Notes under the pieces: generated by a model
What the model was told of the DNA's origin: nothing
Database searches by the model: none
What the model saw: only the letters and a program-made list of their open reading frames with translations
In this document: positions 1 through 8,474 of the stretch, piece by piece
Layout of the letters: each line of letters begins with the position of its first letter
Position numbering within the stretch: position 1 is the first letter of the stretch
Assembly (NCBI GenBank): GCA_036267955.1
Contig: DATAVB010000086.1
Location: forward strand, 8,082 to 72,081
Direction: 5' to 3'
Source: DATAVB01 sp036267955
GTDB taxonomy: Bacteria > Actinomycetota > Actinomycetes > Mycobacteriales > QHCD01
DNA: 64,000 nt
Program-made: the position numbers and the translations under genes

Positions 1-414
1 TGGGCGATCTTCCTGCCCTACGTCCTCGGCACGCCGTACGCCATCTTCCTGATGCGGCAGTTCTTCCTCACGATTCCCGAGGAGCTCATCGAGGCGGCCC
101 GGTTGGACGGATGCGGTGAGCAACGCATCATGTGGCGGGTCGTGGTGCCGCTGTCCAAGCCGATCCTGCTGACGGCCGGGGTGATCGCCTTCGTCTTCGG
201 TTGGAACAATTTCCTCTGGCCGCTGATCGTCACCGACTCGACCTCGCTGCGGGTCGTCACGGTCGGCATCTCGAACCTGCAGTCCAACTTCACCGTCCAG
301 TGGAATCTGGTGCTGGCCGGCTCGTTGATCGCGCTCGTGCCGATGTTGATCGTCTTCTCGATCTTCCAGAAATACATCGTCCGATCGATTCAGTTGACCG
401 GCGTGAACAGGTAG
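1..414 (+). CDS. Carbohydrate ABC transporter permease, 3' part (MalG/LacG type)
   Basis: The gene enters from the left edge; 137 codons and the stop are visible. It is the inner-membrane permease of a CUT1-type sugar importer. The EAA loop that docks on the ATPase is visible (EELIEAARLDGCGEQRIMWRVV, split here as EELIEAARLDGCG then the RIMWRVV tail), followed by hydrophobic segments with GVIAFVFGWNNF and a last membrane span ending in SIFQKYIVRSIQLTGVNR. The C-terminal form (QKYIVRGI-like ending before the stop) is typical of MalG-like subunits. The substrate-binding protein gene starts 11 bases downstream, so the two are co-transcribed, with the permease preceding its binding protein. The sugar cannot be told from this fragment. 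Confidence 0.93.
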   Translation, partial: WAIFLPYVLGTPYAIFLMRQFFLTIPEELIEAARLDGCGEQRIMWRVVVPLSKPILLTAGVIAFVFGWNNFLWPLIVTDSTSLRVVTVGISNLQSNFTVQWNLVLAGSLIALVPMLIVFSIFQKYIVRSIQLTGVNR

Positions 415-424
415 GGGGAGGGCC

Positions 425-1789
425 ATGCGTTACAAGCGGGTACGACGTCGCGGCGCTGCCGGAATCCTCGCGACCGTGGCTTGTCTGGTGCTGGCCGGCT
501 GCGCCCAGGGCTGGGGATTCGCCCCGTCGACAGCGAACGGCCGGGTCAATCTCACCTACGCGCTCTGGGACAACGTGCAACAGGTCGGCTATCAGAAGTC
601 GATCGACCAGTTCGAGAAGCTGCATCCCAAGATCCACGTCACGATCGAGCAGATTCCGTACGGCAGCTACCAGCCGAAACTGACCTCGGAATTCATCTCG
701 CACAAGGGGCCGGACCTCTTCTGGGTGAACACGCCATTCCTGGGCACCTGGATCAAGGACAAGGTCATGGTCGATATCGGGCCGAAGATCAAGGCCGACC
801 ACGTCGACCTGTCGCAGTACTATCCGGCGCTGGTGCAACTGCATCAGCACGACGGCAAGACGTACGGGCTGCCCAAGGACTGGGACACGATCGCGATCTA
901 TTACAACAAGGACTATTTCACCAAACACCATATCAAGGTGCCGGCGAAACTGACCTGGACGCCGGACGGGGGCGGCACGTTCATGCAGCTGCTGAAGGAC
1001 ACCACGATCGACACGCACGGCAACAATGCGAACTCGCCGAAATTCGACAAGAACAACATCGCCACCTACGGCATCAACAGTGCCAACGACATGCAGGGCT
1101 CGTACCTGAACTACCTGGAGATGAACGGCTCCGGGGTATTCCCCAAGGCGTATGACAACAAGGTCTCCTTCGACAATGCGAAGGGGGTCCAGACGTTCCA
1201 GTACCTGACCAATCTCATCAACAAATACCACGTCGCGGTGCCGGGGGCGGAGCTCGGACCGAACGCCGATGACTCCTCCGCGCTGCAGGTCTTCGCCCGC
1301 GGCGAAATGGCGATGTATCAGGCCGGCGACTGGAATACCAACTCGATCACCCAGGGCGTGACGTTCAAGCTCGGCGTACTCCCACTGCCGACCGGCCCGA
1401 CCGGGCGGGCCTCGGTCTTCAACGGGTTGATCGACGCGATCAACACGCACAGCGCCCATCCGAAAGAGGCCTGGGAGCTGGAGAAATGGCTCGGTTCGGC
1501 GACCTCGGAGAAGATCATGGGCCAGGGCGGCTACATCTGGCCGGCGATCAAGAGCCTGGACGTCTACATGCTGAAGGCCTGGCAGAAGAAGGGCCTGGAT
1601 CTGCAGCCGTTCCTGGACGAGGCGCAGGGCCGGACCGTCAACTGGCCGGTGAGTCCGGGGATGAACGAGGCGATCACCGACATGACCCGTGAACTGGGTC
1701 CGGCCTATCTGGGGTCGACCTCGGTGCCGGACAAGGTGCGCAGCGCGGCCAAGGTGGCCAACCACGACCTGATAACCGGCGCGCAATAA
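425..1789 (+). CDS. Extracellular solute-binding lipoprotein of a sugar ABC importer
   Basis: This 454-residue protein is the family 1 substrate-binding component that delivers a sugar to the permease encoded just upstream. Residues 1-26 form a lipoprotein signal peptide with a positively charged start and a lipobox LAGC, so the mature protein should be lipid-anchored outside the membrane at Cys26 or so. The body has the usual features of the family: an early LTYALWDN strand, the GPDLFWVNTPF stretch, GLPKDWDTIAIYYNKDYF, and a GEMAMYQAGDWNT segment in the second lobe. The ATG follows a GGGGGAGGGCC stretch that can serve as ribosome binding site. No ATPase gene is adjacent; a shared MsiK-like ATPase encoded elsewhere is a usual solution in actinomycetes, but that is inference. 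Confidence 0.93.
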   Translation: MRYKRVRRRGAAGILATVACLVLAGCAQGWGFAPSTANGRVNLTYALWDNVQQVGYQKSIDQFEKLHPKIHVTIEQIPYGSYQPKLTSEFISHKGPDLFWVNTPFLGTWIKDKVMVDIGPKIKADHVDLSQYYPALVQLHQHDGKTYGLPKDWDTIAIYYNKDYFTKHHIKVPAKLTWTPDGGGTFMQLLKDTTIDTHGNNANSPKFDKNNIATYGINSANDMQGSYLNYLEMNGSGVFPKAYDNKVSFDNAKGVQTFQYLTNLINKYHVAVPGAELGPNADDSSALQVFARGEMAMYQAGDWNTNSITQGVTFKLGVLPLPTGPTGRASVFNGLIDAINTHSAHPKEAWELEKWLGSATSEKIMGQGGYIWPAIKSLDVYMLKAWQKKGLDLQPFLDEAQGRTVNWPVSPGMNEAITDMTRELGPAYLGSTSVPDKVRSAAKVANHDLITGAQ

Positions 1790-1815
1790 CGGCTCTCTCC
1801 TTCGGTCTCTCTCCC

Positions 1816-1881
1816 TCGCCGATCTTGAAGTTATAGCCCCACATTTAGGACATCGATGGGCGATAACTTCAAGATCGGCGA
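1816..1881. repeat. Long intergenic palindrome between convergent genes
   Basis: Two 19-base arms (1816-1834 and 1863-1881) are perfect reverse complements, and the stem continues after one mismatch with a further four pairs (GCCC/GGGC), leaving a loop of about 17 bases. The right arm covers the last codons and stop of the histidine kinase gene on the minus strand. It could act as a bidirectional terminator, but there is no T-run and the arms are unusually long, so a member of an interspersed palindromic repeat family is equally likely. Confidence 0.7.
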
Positions 1882-3257
1882 AGAGAGGTTGGCAGTCGTA
1901 CGGTGACCCGCAGGCCCGGCCCGGCGTCGCCCAGCGTCGCCGAGCCGCCGTGGGCCCGGACCAGGTCGCGGACGATGGCCAGGCCCAGGCCACTGCCGCC
2001 GGCGTCCCGGCTGCGGGCGTCGTCGAGGCGGGTGAACCGGCCGAACACCCGCTCCCGATCTGCCTCGGCGATGCCCGGGCCGTCGTCGGCGACCGTCACC
2101 ACGACCCGGCGACTGGACCCGGAGGTCGTCACGCTCACCTTGCCGGCGGCGTGCCGTACCGCGTTGTCCAGCAGGTTGCGCACCACCCGGCGCAGCCCGT
2201 CAGCGTCCCCGTCGACCGTCGTCGGCCCGTCCGCCGACACACTCACCGGCACGCGGGCGTGCTCGTACGATCGGGCGACCTCGCCCACCAGATCACCGAG
2301 ATCCACCCGCGACCGGCGTTGCGGCCGGGCCGGCTCGTCCAGCCGGGCCAGCAGCAGCAGGTCGTCCACCAACCGGGACAGTCGGTCGATGTCGATCAGG
2401 GCGCCGTCGGCGGTGCGCGGCCAGTCGGCCCGCTCGCCGAGATGCTGCGCCACCTCGAGCTGGGTGCGCAGGCTCGCCAGCGGGCTGCGCAGCTCGTGCG
2501 CAGCGTCACCGATGAAGGCCCGCTGCCGGGCGCTCGCATCATCGAGCCGGGCCAGCATGTCGTTGAGCGTCAGCGCGAGCCGGTGCACCTCGTCCTGGCC
2601 GTCGGGCACCGGGAGGCGCCGGGACGCCGCCGCGCCGCTGATCTCCGCGGCGCCGCGGCGCAGGTCCTCCACCGGGCGCAGCGTCCGTCCGATCACCGCA
2701 TAGGAAAGCAGCGCCAGCAGGATAACCAACACCGGGACGCCGATGAAGAATTCGTTGCGCAGCAGCCGGCTGCTCTCGCCGATGCTGCTGGCATCGACCG
2801 CGACCACGACGGTCGCCGGTTGCTTCTCCGAGCCGGACTGGACCCCGACGACCCGCAACATCCCGGTGACGCCGGCCCGATCGCCGTGCAGGTGCAGCAC
2901 CCGGCCGGACCGGACCTGGGTCAGCTCACTGGGGGAGAGCAGCGGGACCAGATGATCGGCCGTCGCGCCGGCCGCGCCCACGACCCGGTCGTCCCCGTCG
3001 ACGACCTGCACCACGACGATGTTGCCCCCACCGACCGGGATCGGCTCCGGCGGTGGCATGCCCATGGCGGCCACGTCCCGGCCGGTGGTGCGCGCACCGC
3101 TGTCCAGCGCCGAGGTGAGGGAATGGCTGAGCAGCGCCACCATCAGTACGGCGCCAACCACCAGGCCGCCGGCCAGCAGCAGGGTCGCGGCGGCGGTGAG
3201 CCGGAGCCGCAGGCCGCGGGCCCGCCAACCGCCGGCCCGCCAGCCGGTCAGGGTCAT
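1869..3257 (-). CDS. Sensor histidine kinase (OmpR-partner class)
   Basis: A 462-residue membrane histidine kinase. Two transmembrane helices lie near residues 22-44 and 170-190 and enclose an extracytoplasmic sensor region of about 125 residues. A HAMP region follows (about 190-245), then the dimerisation/phosphoacceptor helix with His254 in GDAAHELRSPLASL. The ATPase domain shows the N box (RNLLDNAVRHA), G1 (VADDGPGI), F (FGRFTR) and G2 (GGSGLGLAIVRDL) boxes, so it should be an active kinase. It lies 32 bases downstream of the response regulator on the same strand and is surely its partner. The stimulus is unknown. The divergent LolA-like protein and ABC exporter genes are plausible targets, and an envelope signal is therefore likely, by inference. 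Confidence 0.95.
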   Translation of the reverse strand: MTLTGWRAGGWRARGLRLRLTAAATLLLAGGLVVGAVLMVALLSHSLTSALDSGARTTGRDVAAMGMPPPEPIPVGGGNIVVVQVVDGDDRVVGAAGATADHLVPLLSPSELTQVRSGRVLHLHGDRAGVTGMLRVVGVQSGSEKQPATVVVAVDASSIGESSRLLRNEFFIGVPVLVILLALLSYAVIGRTLRPVEDLRRGAAEISGAAASRRLPVPDGQDEVHRLALTLNDMLARLDDASARQRAFIGDAAHELRSPLASLRTQLEVAQHLGERADWPRTADGALIDIDRLSRLVDDLLLLARLDEPARPQRRSRVDLGDLVGEVARSYEHARVPVSVSADGPTTVDGDADGLRRVVRNLLDNAVRHAAGKVSVTTSGSSRRVVVTVADDGPGIAEADRERVFGRFTRLDDARSRDAGGSGLGLAIVRDLVRAHGGSATLGDAGPGLRVTVRLPTSLRRS

Positions 3258-3289
3258 GGCACCGTCCGGCCGGAGCTGTCAGCCACCGG

Positions 3290-3967
3290 TCAGCCGCCGT
3301 CCACGGCCAGCCGGTAGCCCGCGCCGCGGACGGTCTGCACCGCCTGCCGGCCGTACGGCGCATCGATCTTGCGGCGCAGGTAGCCGACGTAGACCTCGAC
3401 CACGTTCGGATCACCGTCGTAGTGCGCATCCCAGACGTGGGACAGGATCTCGGTCTTGGAGACGACGTCGCCGGCCCGCCGCAGCAGGAACTCCAGCAGG
3501 CCGAACTCCTTCGGGGTCAGCTCGATCGTCGTCTCGCCGCGGCAGACTCTGCGCGCGGCCGGGTCCAGGGACAGGTCACCGGCGGACAGTACGGCCGGCC
3601 GTGGCGGCGCGGTCCGGCGCATCAGCGCGCGCAGCCGGGCCACCAGCACGACGAAGGAGAACGGCTTGGTCAGGTAGTCATCGGCGCCCACGTCCAGCCC
3701 GTCGGCCTCGTCGTACTCGCCGTCCTTGGCCGTCAGCATCATGATCGGCACCCAGTTGCCGTCCGCCCGCAGCGCCTGCGCGACCCGGTAGCCGGACAGC
3801 CCGGGCAGCATGATGTCCAGCAGCATCGCGTCGTAGCTGTTCTCCCGGGCCAGGTGCAGCCCGTCCGGCCCGGTGTGCGCGATGTCGACGGAGAATCCCT
3901 CGGCGGCCAGGCCGGTGCGCAGGGCGTCGGCGAGCCGGACTTCGTCCTCGACGACGAGTACCCGCAC
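3290..3967 (-). CDS. OmpR/PhoB-family response regulator
   Basis: A 225-residue two-component regulator. The receiver domain has the acidic pair at residues 7-9 (EDE), the phosphoacceptor Asp51 in LLDIMLPG, the conserved Thr79 (LTAKD) and Lys101 (LTKPF). The C-terminal half is a winged-helix DNA-binding domain, recognisable from IELTPKEFGLLEFLLRR and the end VQTVRGAGYRL. It is first in a two-gene unit with the histidine kinase. The region upstream (3968-4144) is shared with a divergent gene and contains an inverted repeat at 4056-4081 that could be its own binding site. Confidence 0.97.
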   Translation of the reverse strand: MRVLVVEDEVRLADALRTGLAAEGFSVDIAHTGPDGLHLARENSYDAMLLDIMLPGLSGYRVAQALRADGNWVPIMMLTAKDGEYDEADGLDVGADDYLTKPFSFVVLVARLRALMRRTAPPRPAVLSAGDLSLDPAARRVCRGETTIELTPKEFGLLEFLLRRAGDVVSKTEILSHVWDAHYDGDPNVVEVYVGYLRRKIDAPYGRQAVQTVRGAGYRLAVDGG

Positions 3968-4055
3968 GACGCCTCCTCTCCACCACCTCAGCCACCGAGC
4001 GGGCCGAGCGATCCACTGGCCGCAACCGTATCGTCGGAGGACGAGGCTGTGAGTC

Positions 4056-4081
4056 CGCTGAGAACGGACATCCTCTCAGCG
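4056..4081. promoter_or_regulatory. Inverted repeat in the divergent regulator/LolA-like intergenic region
   Basis: Perfect 8-base arms CGCTGAGA and TCTCAGCG are separated by 10 bases, in the 177-base gap between the response regulator (minus) and the LolA-like gene (plus). The position and symmetry suit an operator for the OmpR-type regulator, or a shared control site. No factor can be named from the sequence alone. Confidence 0.4.
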
Positions 4082-4144
4082 TTGTCACAGCATGCCCGTC
4101 GCAGGATGGCACCACGAACGTAGACACGCACGTCAGCGAAATGG

Positions 4145-5272
4145 GTGATCAGGGTGGTTTCAGCACGATCATGGCGATGGGCAGCTCCCGTTGTGGTGGC
4201 CGTCGGTATCGGCTCGGGCATCGGCATCAACGGCGCCATGTCGGCTGACGCGTCGCCGACGTTGCCGGCGAAGACGCCGACCGCGCTGCTCAGTGAGGTA
4301 CAGGGCGCCCACATTGACGGCTTCTCCGGCACGGTCGTCCAGCACGCCGATCTCGGCCTGCCGGACATCTCGACGCTCGGCGGGGGCCGCGGCAGCTCGG
4401 ACCTGTCCTCGTTGATCACCGGCTCGCACACGATGCGGGTCTGGTACGACGGTCCGCAGAAGGTACGGCTGGCGCTGCTGGGCACGCTCGGTGAATCCGA
4501 CCTGATCCGCAACGGCAGCAACCTGTGGAACTGGTCGAGCAAGAACAACTCGGTGACCCACTACGCGCTGCCGGCCGACGCCGGCAAGCAGGCCGAGAAG
4601 GCTCCGGCCGGCACCCCGCTGACCCCGCAGCAGGCCGCTGAGAAGGCACTGGCGGCGGTCAATCCGACGACCAGGGTGACCGTGTCGGGCACCGTCTCGG
4701 TGGCCGGACGTTCGGCGTACGAGCTGGTGATCGCGCCCCGCGACACGACGTCGCTGGTCGGCTCGGTGAAGATCGCCGTCGACTCCGCGACCCACGAACC
4801 GCTGCGCGTCCAGATCTTCGCCAAGGGTCACAGCAAGGCGGCCCTGGAGGTCGGATTCACCCAGATCAGCTTCACCAAGCCCGGTGCGGCCCAGTTCCAG
4901 TTCACGGCGCCGAAGGGCGCCACGGTGAAGCAGGGCAACCTCGGCGGTCTGGCCGGCGGGCACGGGTCGAAGCAGCACCCCGCGTCGCCGCCGAAGGCTA
5001 AGCACGCCGTGCCGAGCAAGGCCGGCGAGCCGGCCGTGGTCGGCACGGGCTGGTCGCAGGTGCTGGTGGTCAAGGACTTCACAATGCCGTCCGGAAAGTC
5101 CGCCGGCCAGTTCGGCAGTCTGCTGCACAACCTCCCGCAGGTCAGCGGCAGCTGGGGTAGCGGCCGGCTGTTCACCTCCTCGCTGATCAACGCGCTGATC
5201 ACCGACGACGGCCGACTGGTCGTCGGCGCGGTCCCAGCCAACCAGCTGTACGCCGCCGCAGCGCACCGATGA
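4145..5272 (+). CDS. Exported LolA/RseB-like protein
   Basis: A 375-residue protein with an N-terminal hydrophobic segment (WAAPVVVAVGIGSGIGING, about residues 11-29) that acts as a signal peptide or membrane anchor. The body resembles the LolA/RseB-like fold found in actinobacterial envelope proteins: HTMRVWYDGPQKVRLALLG, NLWNWSSKNNSVTHY and a later TTSLVGSVKIAVD strand pair. A Ser/Lys/Pro-rich linker near residues 275-295 precedes a C-terminal domain ending in DDGRLVVGAVPANQLYAAA. Its stop overlaps the ABC ATPase start by four bases, so they are translationally coupled; a lipoprotein or lipid-handling role with that exporter is plausible. The start is a GTG at 4145; a second in-frame GTG at 4154 cannot be excluded. 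Confidence 0.82.
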   Translation: MIRVVSARSWRWAAPVVVAVGIGSGIGINGAMSADASPTLPAKTPTALLSEVQGAHIDGFSGTVVQHADLGLPDISTLGGGRGSSDLSSLITGSHTMRVWYDGPQKVRLALLGTLGESDLIRNGSNLWNWSSKNNSVTHYALPADAGKQAEKAPAGTPLTPQQAAEKALAAVNPTTRVTVSGTVSVAGRSAYELVIAPRDTTSLVGSVKIAVDSATHEPLRVQIFAKGHSKAALEVGFTQISFTKPGAAQFQFTAPKGATVKQGNLGGLAGGHGSKQHPASPPKAKHAVPSKAGEPAVVGTGWSQVLVVKDFTMPSGKSAGQFGSLLHNLPQVSGSWGSGRLFTSSLINALITDDGRLVVGAVPANQLYAAAAHR

Positions 5273-6267
5273 CCACGGAAGTCGTGTCCTCGCAAGGCAG
5301 TACGGCGGGCAGCCGGGACCGGAGCACGGTCCAGGCTGCCCCGGCCGTGGCCACGACAGGGCTGACCAAGCGGTTCCGGGGCGGGCAGGTCGCGGTCAAC
5401 GCCATCGACCTGGTGGTGCCCTCGCGCAGTGTGTACGGCTTTCTGGGGCCCAACGGCTCGGGCAAGACGACCACGATCCGCATGCTGCTCGGGCTCATCT
5501 CGCCGACCGCGGGCACGCACGAGCTGTTCGGTCAGCCGATGCCCGGCCAGGCCGCACAGGTGCTGCCCCGGGTCGGAGCGCTGGTCGAGGGACCGGCGTT
5601 CCACCTGCACCTGAGCGGGCGGGCCAACCTGGCCCGAGTCGACGCGGCCGACCGGACGGCCGATCCGCGCACCGCCTCGGCCCGGATCGCCGAGGCGTTG
5701 GACCGGGTCGGGCTCTCGATCGCGGCGGGCAAGAAGGTCCGCAATTACTCCCTCGGCATGAAGCAGCGGCTCGGCATCGCCGCGGCGCTGCTGCAGCCGC
5801 GAGAGCTGCTGGTGCTCGACGAGCCGACCAACGGCCTGGATCCGCAGGGCACCCGCGAGGTGCGGTCGCTGATCAGCTCGCTGGCCGATGAGGGCACGAC
5901 CGTGCTGATCTCCTCGCACCTGCTCTCCGAGGTCGAGCAGATCTGTACGCACGTCGGCGTCATGCACGCCGGCCGCCTCATCCGGCAGGGGCCGCTGGAT
6001 GCCCTGCGGGAAGGGCAGACCGCCCAGGTGCAGGTGCACACGGCACAGCCGGCCGAGGCGGTCGCGGTGCTGGACCGGCTCGGTCTGGCGCACGTGACGC
6101 GGCAGGGCAGCGATGTCACCGCCGAGCTCGACGGCCGACCGCCGGAAGATATCTGTGCCGAGTTGGTCCGGGCCGGAGTCGGGATCCGCGGCTTCGTTGT
6201 CGACGCCCCCACCCTGGAGGACGTTTTCGTGTCACTGACCGGGGAGGGTTTCGATGTCAGCGGTTGA
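5269..6267 (+). CDS. ABC exporter ATP-binding protein
   Basis: A 332-residue single-domain ABC ATPase of the drug/bacitracin/lipid export class (DrrA/BcrA-like). It has a Walker A (GPNGSGKTTT), the Q-loop in LLGLISPTAG context, the signature NYSLGMKQRLGIA, a Walker B (LLVLDEPTNGLDPQG) and a switch His (ISSHLLSE). The C-terminal part (about residues 225-330) is the accessory domain common in this class. An N-terminal extension of some 30 residues precedes the core. It overlaps the LolA-like gene by 4 bases and the permease gene by 14, giving a three-gene unit. The exported substrate is unknown. Confidence 0.95.
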   Translation: MTTEVVSSQGSTAGSRDRSTVQAAPAVATTGLTKRFRGGQVAVNAIDLVVPSRSVYGFLGPNGSGKTTTIRMLLGLISPTAGTHELFGQPMPGQAAQVLPRVGALVEGPAFHLHLSGRANLARVDAADRTADPRTASARIAEALDRVGLSIAAGKKVRNYSLGMKQRLGIAAALLQPRELLVLDEPTNGLDPQGTREVRSLISSLADEGTTVLISSHLLSEVEQICTHVGVMHAGRLIRQGPLDALREGQTAQVQVHTAQPAEAVAVLDRLGLAHVTRQGSDVTAELDGRPPEDICAELVRAGVGIRGFVVDAPTLEDVFVSLTGEGFDVSG

Positions 6268-7126
6268 CGCGACAACCGCCGCACCGGCCGCCTCCGCGCG
6301 GCCGCTGCGGTCGGTGAGCAGCAGATTCTTCCGCTCGGAATTGGGAATGGTTTTCGGCCGGCGCCGCAACCAGGTCGCGTTGCTGGTGCTCGGCTGCGTG
6401 CCGATTCTGATCGCCATCGCGGTGAAGCTCTCCACACCGAAGCCGGGTGACGGCGGCCCGCAGTTCATCGCACAGATCACCCAGAACGGCGTCTTCGTGG
6501 CGTTCAGCACGCTGACCGTGGTGATTCCGATCTTCCTGCCGCTGGCGGTGGCCGTCGTCTCCGGTGACGCGGTCGCCGGGGAGGCCGGATCCGGGACGCT
6601 GCGCTACCTGCTGGTCGTTCCCGTGAGCCGGGCCCGGCTGTTGCTGGTGAAGTACGCCAGTACGTTGGTTTTCGCGCTCGCCGCGACCCTGCTCGTGTCG
6701 GGGGTGGGCGTGCTGATCGGATTGATTCTGTTCCCGCGCGGCTCCGCGACGCTGTTGTCCGGCTCCACCGTCGGAATGGGTGAGGTGCTCTGGCGCCTGC
6801 TCCTGTGCAGTCTGTACGTCGCGGCCGGAATGGCTGCCCTGGCGGCGATCGGGCTCTTCATCTCCACCCTGGTCGAGGCTTCTGTCGCCGCGATGGCAAC
6901 CACGGCAGGGATAGCGATCGTGCTGCAGGTGCTCGATTCGGTGCCCCAGCTGCACGCGATTCAGCCGTATCTGGTGAATCACTGGTGGCTGAGCTTCGGG
7001 GATCTGCTCCGATCTCCCATGGTGACAGGCGATGTGGTGCACGGGCTGCTCGTCTCGCTGGCCTATGTAGGGATATTCGGCTCCTTGAGTTGGGCCCGTT
7101 TCGGCGGCAAGGACGTGTCCAGCTGA
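6254..7126 (+). CDS. ABC-2 type exporter permease
   Basis: A 290-residue integral membrane protein with about six hydrophobic segments (for example VALLVLGCVPILIAIAV, TLTVVIPIFLPLAVAVVS and VKYASTLVFALAATLLV). The motif GDAVAGEAGSGTLRYLLVVPVSRARLLLVKY is the classic ABC2-family pattern after the second span (GEAGSGTLRYLL is the readable core). It partners the ATPase encoded immediately upstream, whose 3' end it overlaps by 14 bases. The gene ends just before a strong bidirectional terminator. Confidence 0.93.
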   Translation: MSAVDATTAAPAASARPLRSVSSRFFRSELGMVFGRRRNQVALLVLGCVPILIAIAVKLSTPKPGDGGPQFIAQITQNGVFVAFSTLTVVIPIFLPLAVAVVSGDAVAGEAGSGTLRYLLVVPVSRARLLLVKYASTLVFALAATLLVSGVGVLIGLILFPRGSATLLSGSTVGMGEVLWRLLLCSLYVAAGMAALAAIGLFISTLVEASVAAMATTAGIAIVLQVLDSVPQLHAIQPYLVNHWWLSFGDLLRSPMVTGDVVHGLLVSLAYVGIFGSLSWARFGGKDVSS

Positions 7127-7137
7127 TCCACAATAGA

Positions 7138-7177
7138 CAGAAAGGGCGGCACCGGAATTCCGGTGCCGCCCTTTCTG
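7138..7177. terminator. Bidirectional intrinsic terminator
   Basis: A perfect palindrome with 18-base arms around AATT lies between two convergent genes (ABC permease, plus; acidic repeat protein, minus). The arms begin CAGAAAGGGCGGCACCGG, so each strand ends in a CTTTCTG run that serves as the T-rich side. Confidence 0.9.
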
Positions 7178-7195
7178 ATTCTTTTCTGGCTCTGA

Positions 7196-8209
7196 TCAGT
7201 TGTTGTTCGAAACCCATTCGCCGGTCTGCGGGTCGACCGCGTAATTGTTGGGAATGTCGTTCTCATCCGGAGTGGTGCCCGGGTCGGGGGTGAATTGGCC
7301 GCTGTCGGAAACCGAGTAGCCGCCCTTCCACTGCCCGTCCTGGCCCACCTCGACGTGGTCGGCGTGGCCGTCGCCGTCGAAGTCGGTCAGCAGGTAGGTC
7401 TTGCCGTCGGCCTCGACCACGGCGCTGTCGGCGTGGCCGTCCTGGTTGACGTCGATGGTCTCGGCGCCCTCGAAGTGCTGGCCGCCGGCGTCGATGCTGA
7501 TCGTCCCCGCGGCGGTGCTCGCGGGCGGAACGCCGTCCGACCCGTCGCTGCCGTCGGCCGGGCCGGTGGTGGAGGAGGAATCACCGTCGCTGGACGTGTC
7601 GCTGGGGTAGCTGTCGCTGGAGGAGGAATCGCTGGAGGAGGTGTCGCTCGGGTAGCTGTCGCTGGACGACGAGTCGCCGGTCGTGCTGGTGGAATCGCCG
7701 GCCGGGTTGGAGTCGCTGCTGTCGCTGCCGGGCACGCCGTCGTCGATCCACTCGCCGGTGGACTTGTCCTCGTGCTGGACGTCGATCACCTTGCCGTCGG
7801 AGCCGATGATCGCGGCGCCGTCGGCCTGACCGTCGTGGTCGGTGTCAACCGCCATGACCGTGTCGCCGTCGGGCAGCGAGATGCGGGCGACGGCGTCGCC
7901 GTCACTGTCGGTGGTGGCGGCCTCGGTGTAGGTGTGTCCGTCGACCGCGATAGAGACGGTCGAACTTCCGGTGGCCGACGATTCGCCACTCGACCCGCCG
8001 GCCGCGGACGAGCTGTCGTCGCTGGACGAGCTGTCTCCGTAGGAGTTGTCGCCGTAGTCGGAGTGATCCGACCCGCTGTCGTCATTGGCGACCATGCTGT
8101 AGTGGTCGTCCCCGGCGGTGTCGCCGAGGCCGCCGTCGTGATCGGCACCGAAGTTGTCCACGCTGGTGTCCGTACCGGCGTCAAAGGTGGTGTCGTGGTC
8201 GAATTCCAT
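7196..8209 (-). CDS. Acidic Ser/Asp-rich repeat protein with DxDxDG motifs (paralogue 1)
   Basis: A 337-residue, highly acidic protein with no signal peptide or membrane span. I place the start at the ATG at 8209 because a GGGAG lies nine bases upstream; a start 13 codons earlier lacks this. Around residues 36-46 is HYSMVANDDSG, shared with its neighbour. Two globular modules follow, separated by Ser/Asp/Tyr/Pro-rich repeats (units like SSSSDSYPSDTS). Module A has PDGDTVMAVDTDHDGQADGA and ends STGEWIDDG; module B has IDVNQDGHADSAVVEADGKT and FDGDGHADHVEVGQDG. The DxDxDG loops resemble calcium-binding loops. The protein ends TGEWVSNNN. I do not recognise a function; families such as DUF6802 have similar D-x-D-G-x-x-D text, which is only a weak hint. 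The paralogue at 8475-9332 has the modules in the opposite order. Confidence 0.85.
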   Translation of the reverse strand: MEFDHDTTFDAGTDTSVDNFGADHDGGLGDTAGDDHYSMVANDDSGSDHSDYGDNSYGDSSSSDDSSSAAGGSSGESSATGSSTVSIAVDGHTYTEAATTDSDGDAVARISLPDGDTVMAVDTDHDGQADGAAIIGSDGKVIDVQHEDKSTGEWIDDGVPGSDSSDSNPAGDSTSTTGDSSSSDSYPSDTSSSDSSSSDSYPSDTSSDGDSSSTTGPADGSDGSDGVPPASTAAGTISIDAGGQHFEGAETIDVNQDGHADSAVVEADGKTYLLTDFDGDGHADHVEVGQDGQWKGGYSVSDSGQFTPDPGTTPDENDIPNNYAVDPQTGEWVSNNN

Positions 8210-8407
8210 GGTCGTTATCTCCCAGCAGTCAGCGTCGAGGTTCAGCAATCTGCGGCATACGCTAGGTCGTACGCCGGACCGGAAGCTTCCCGGATTCGTG
8301 CCATCGAATGCCTGTCCGTTCTGTGCACTGTAGTCGCTTCTGCGTCCGTGTCACGGGTTGTGTCACGGACGCTGTCGACGACGGTCCGGTAGTGCCGCAA
8401 TGGAAGC

Positions 8408-8436
8408 GGGGCGGCACCGAATCTCGGTGCCGCCCC
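8408..8436 (-). terminator. Terminator after paralogue 2
   Basis: Perfect 13-base arms GGGGCGGCACCGA and TCGGTGCCGCCCC enclose ATC, 38 bases past the stop of the minus-strand gene at 8475. The core GGCGGCACCG is the same as in the terminator at 7138-7177, as if both genes were duplicated together with their terminators. Confidence 0.8.
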
Positions 8437-8474
8437 GGGTCTGGGGTGGGAGCAGCCAGGGGCTGTGGAAGGGC

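Noticed and set aside
290..1993. Long open antisense frame over the sugar-binding protein
   Set aside because: It spans several plus-strand genes, has no ribosome binding site, and its product is an Arg/Gly/His-rich shadow typical of high-GC codon bias.
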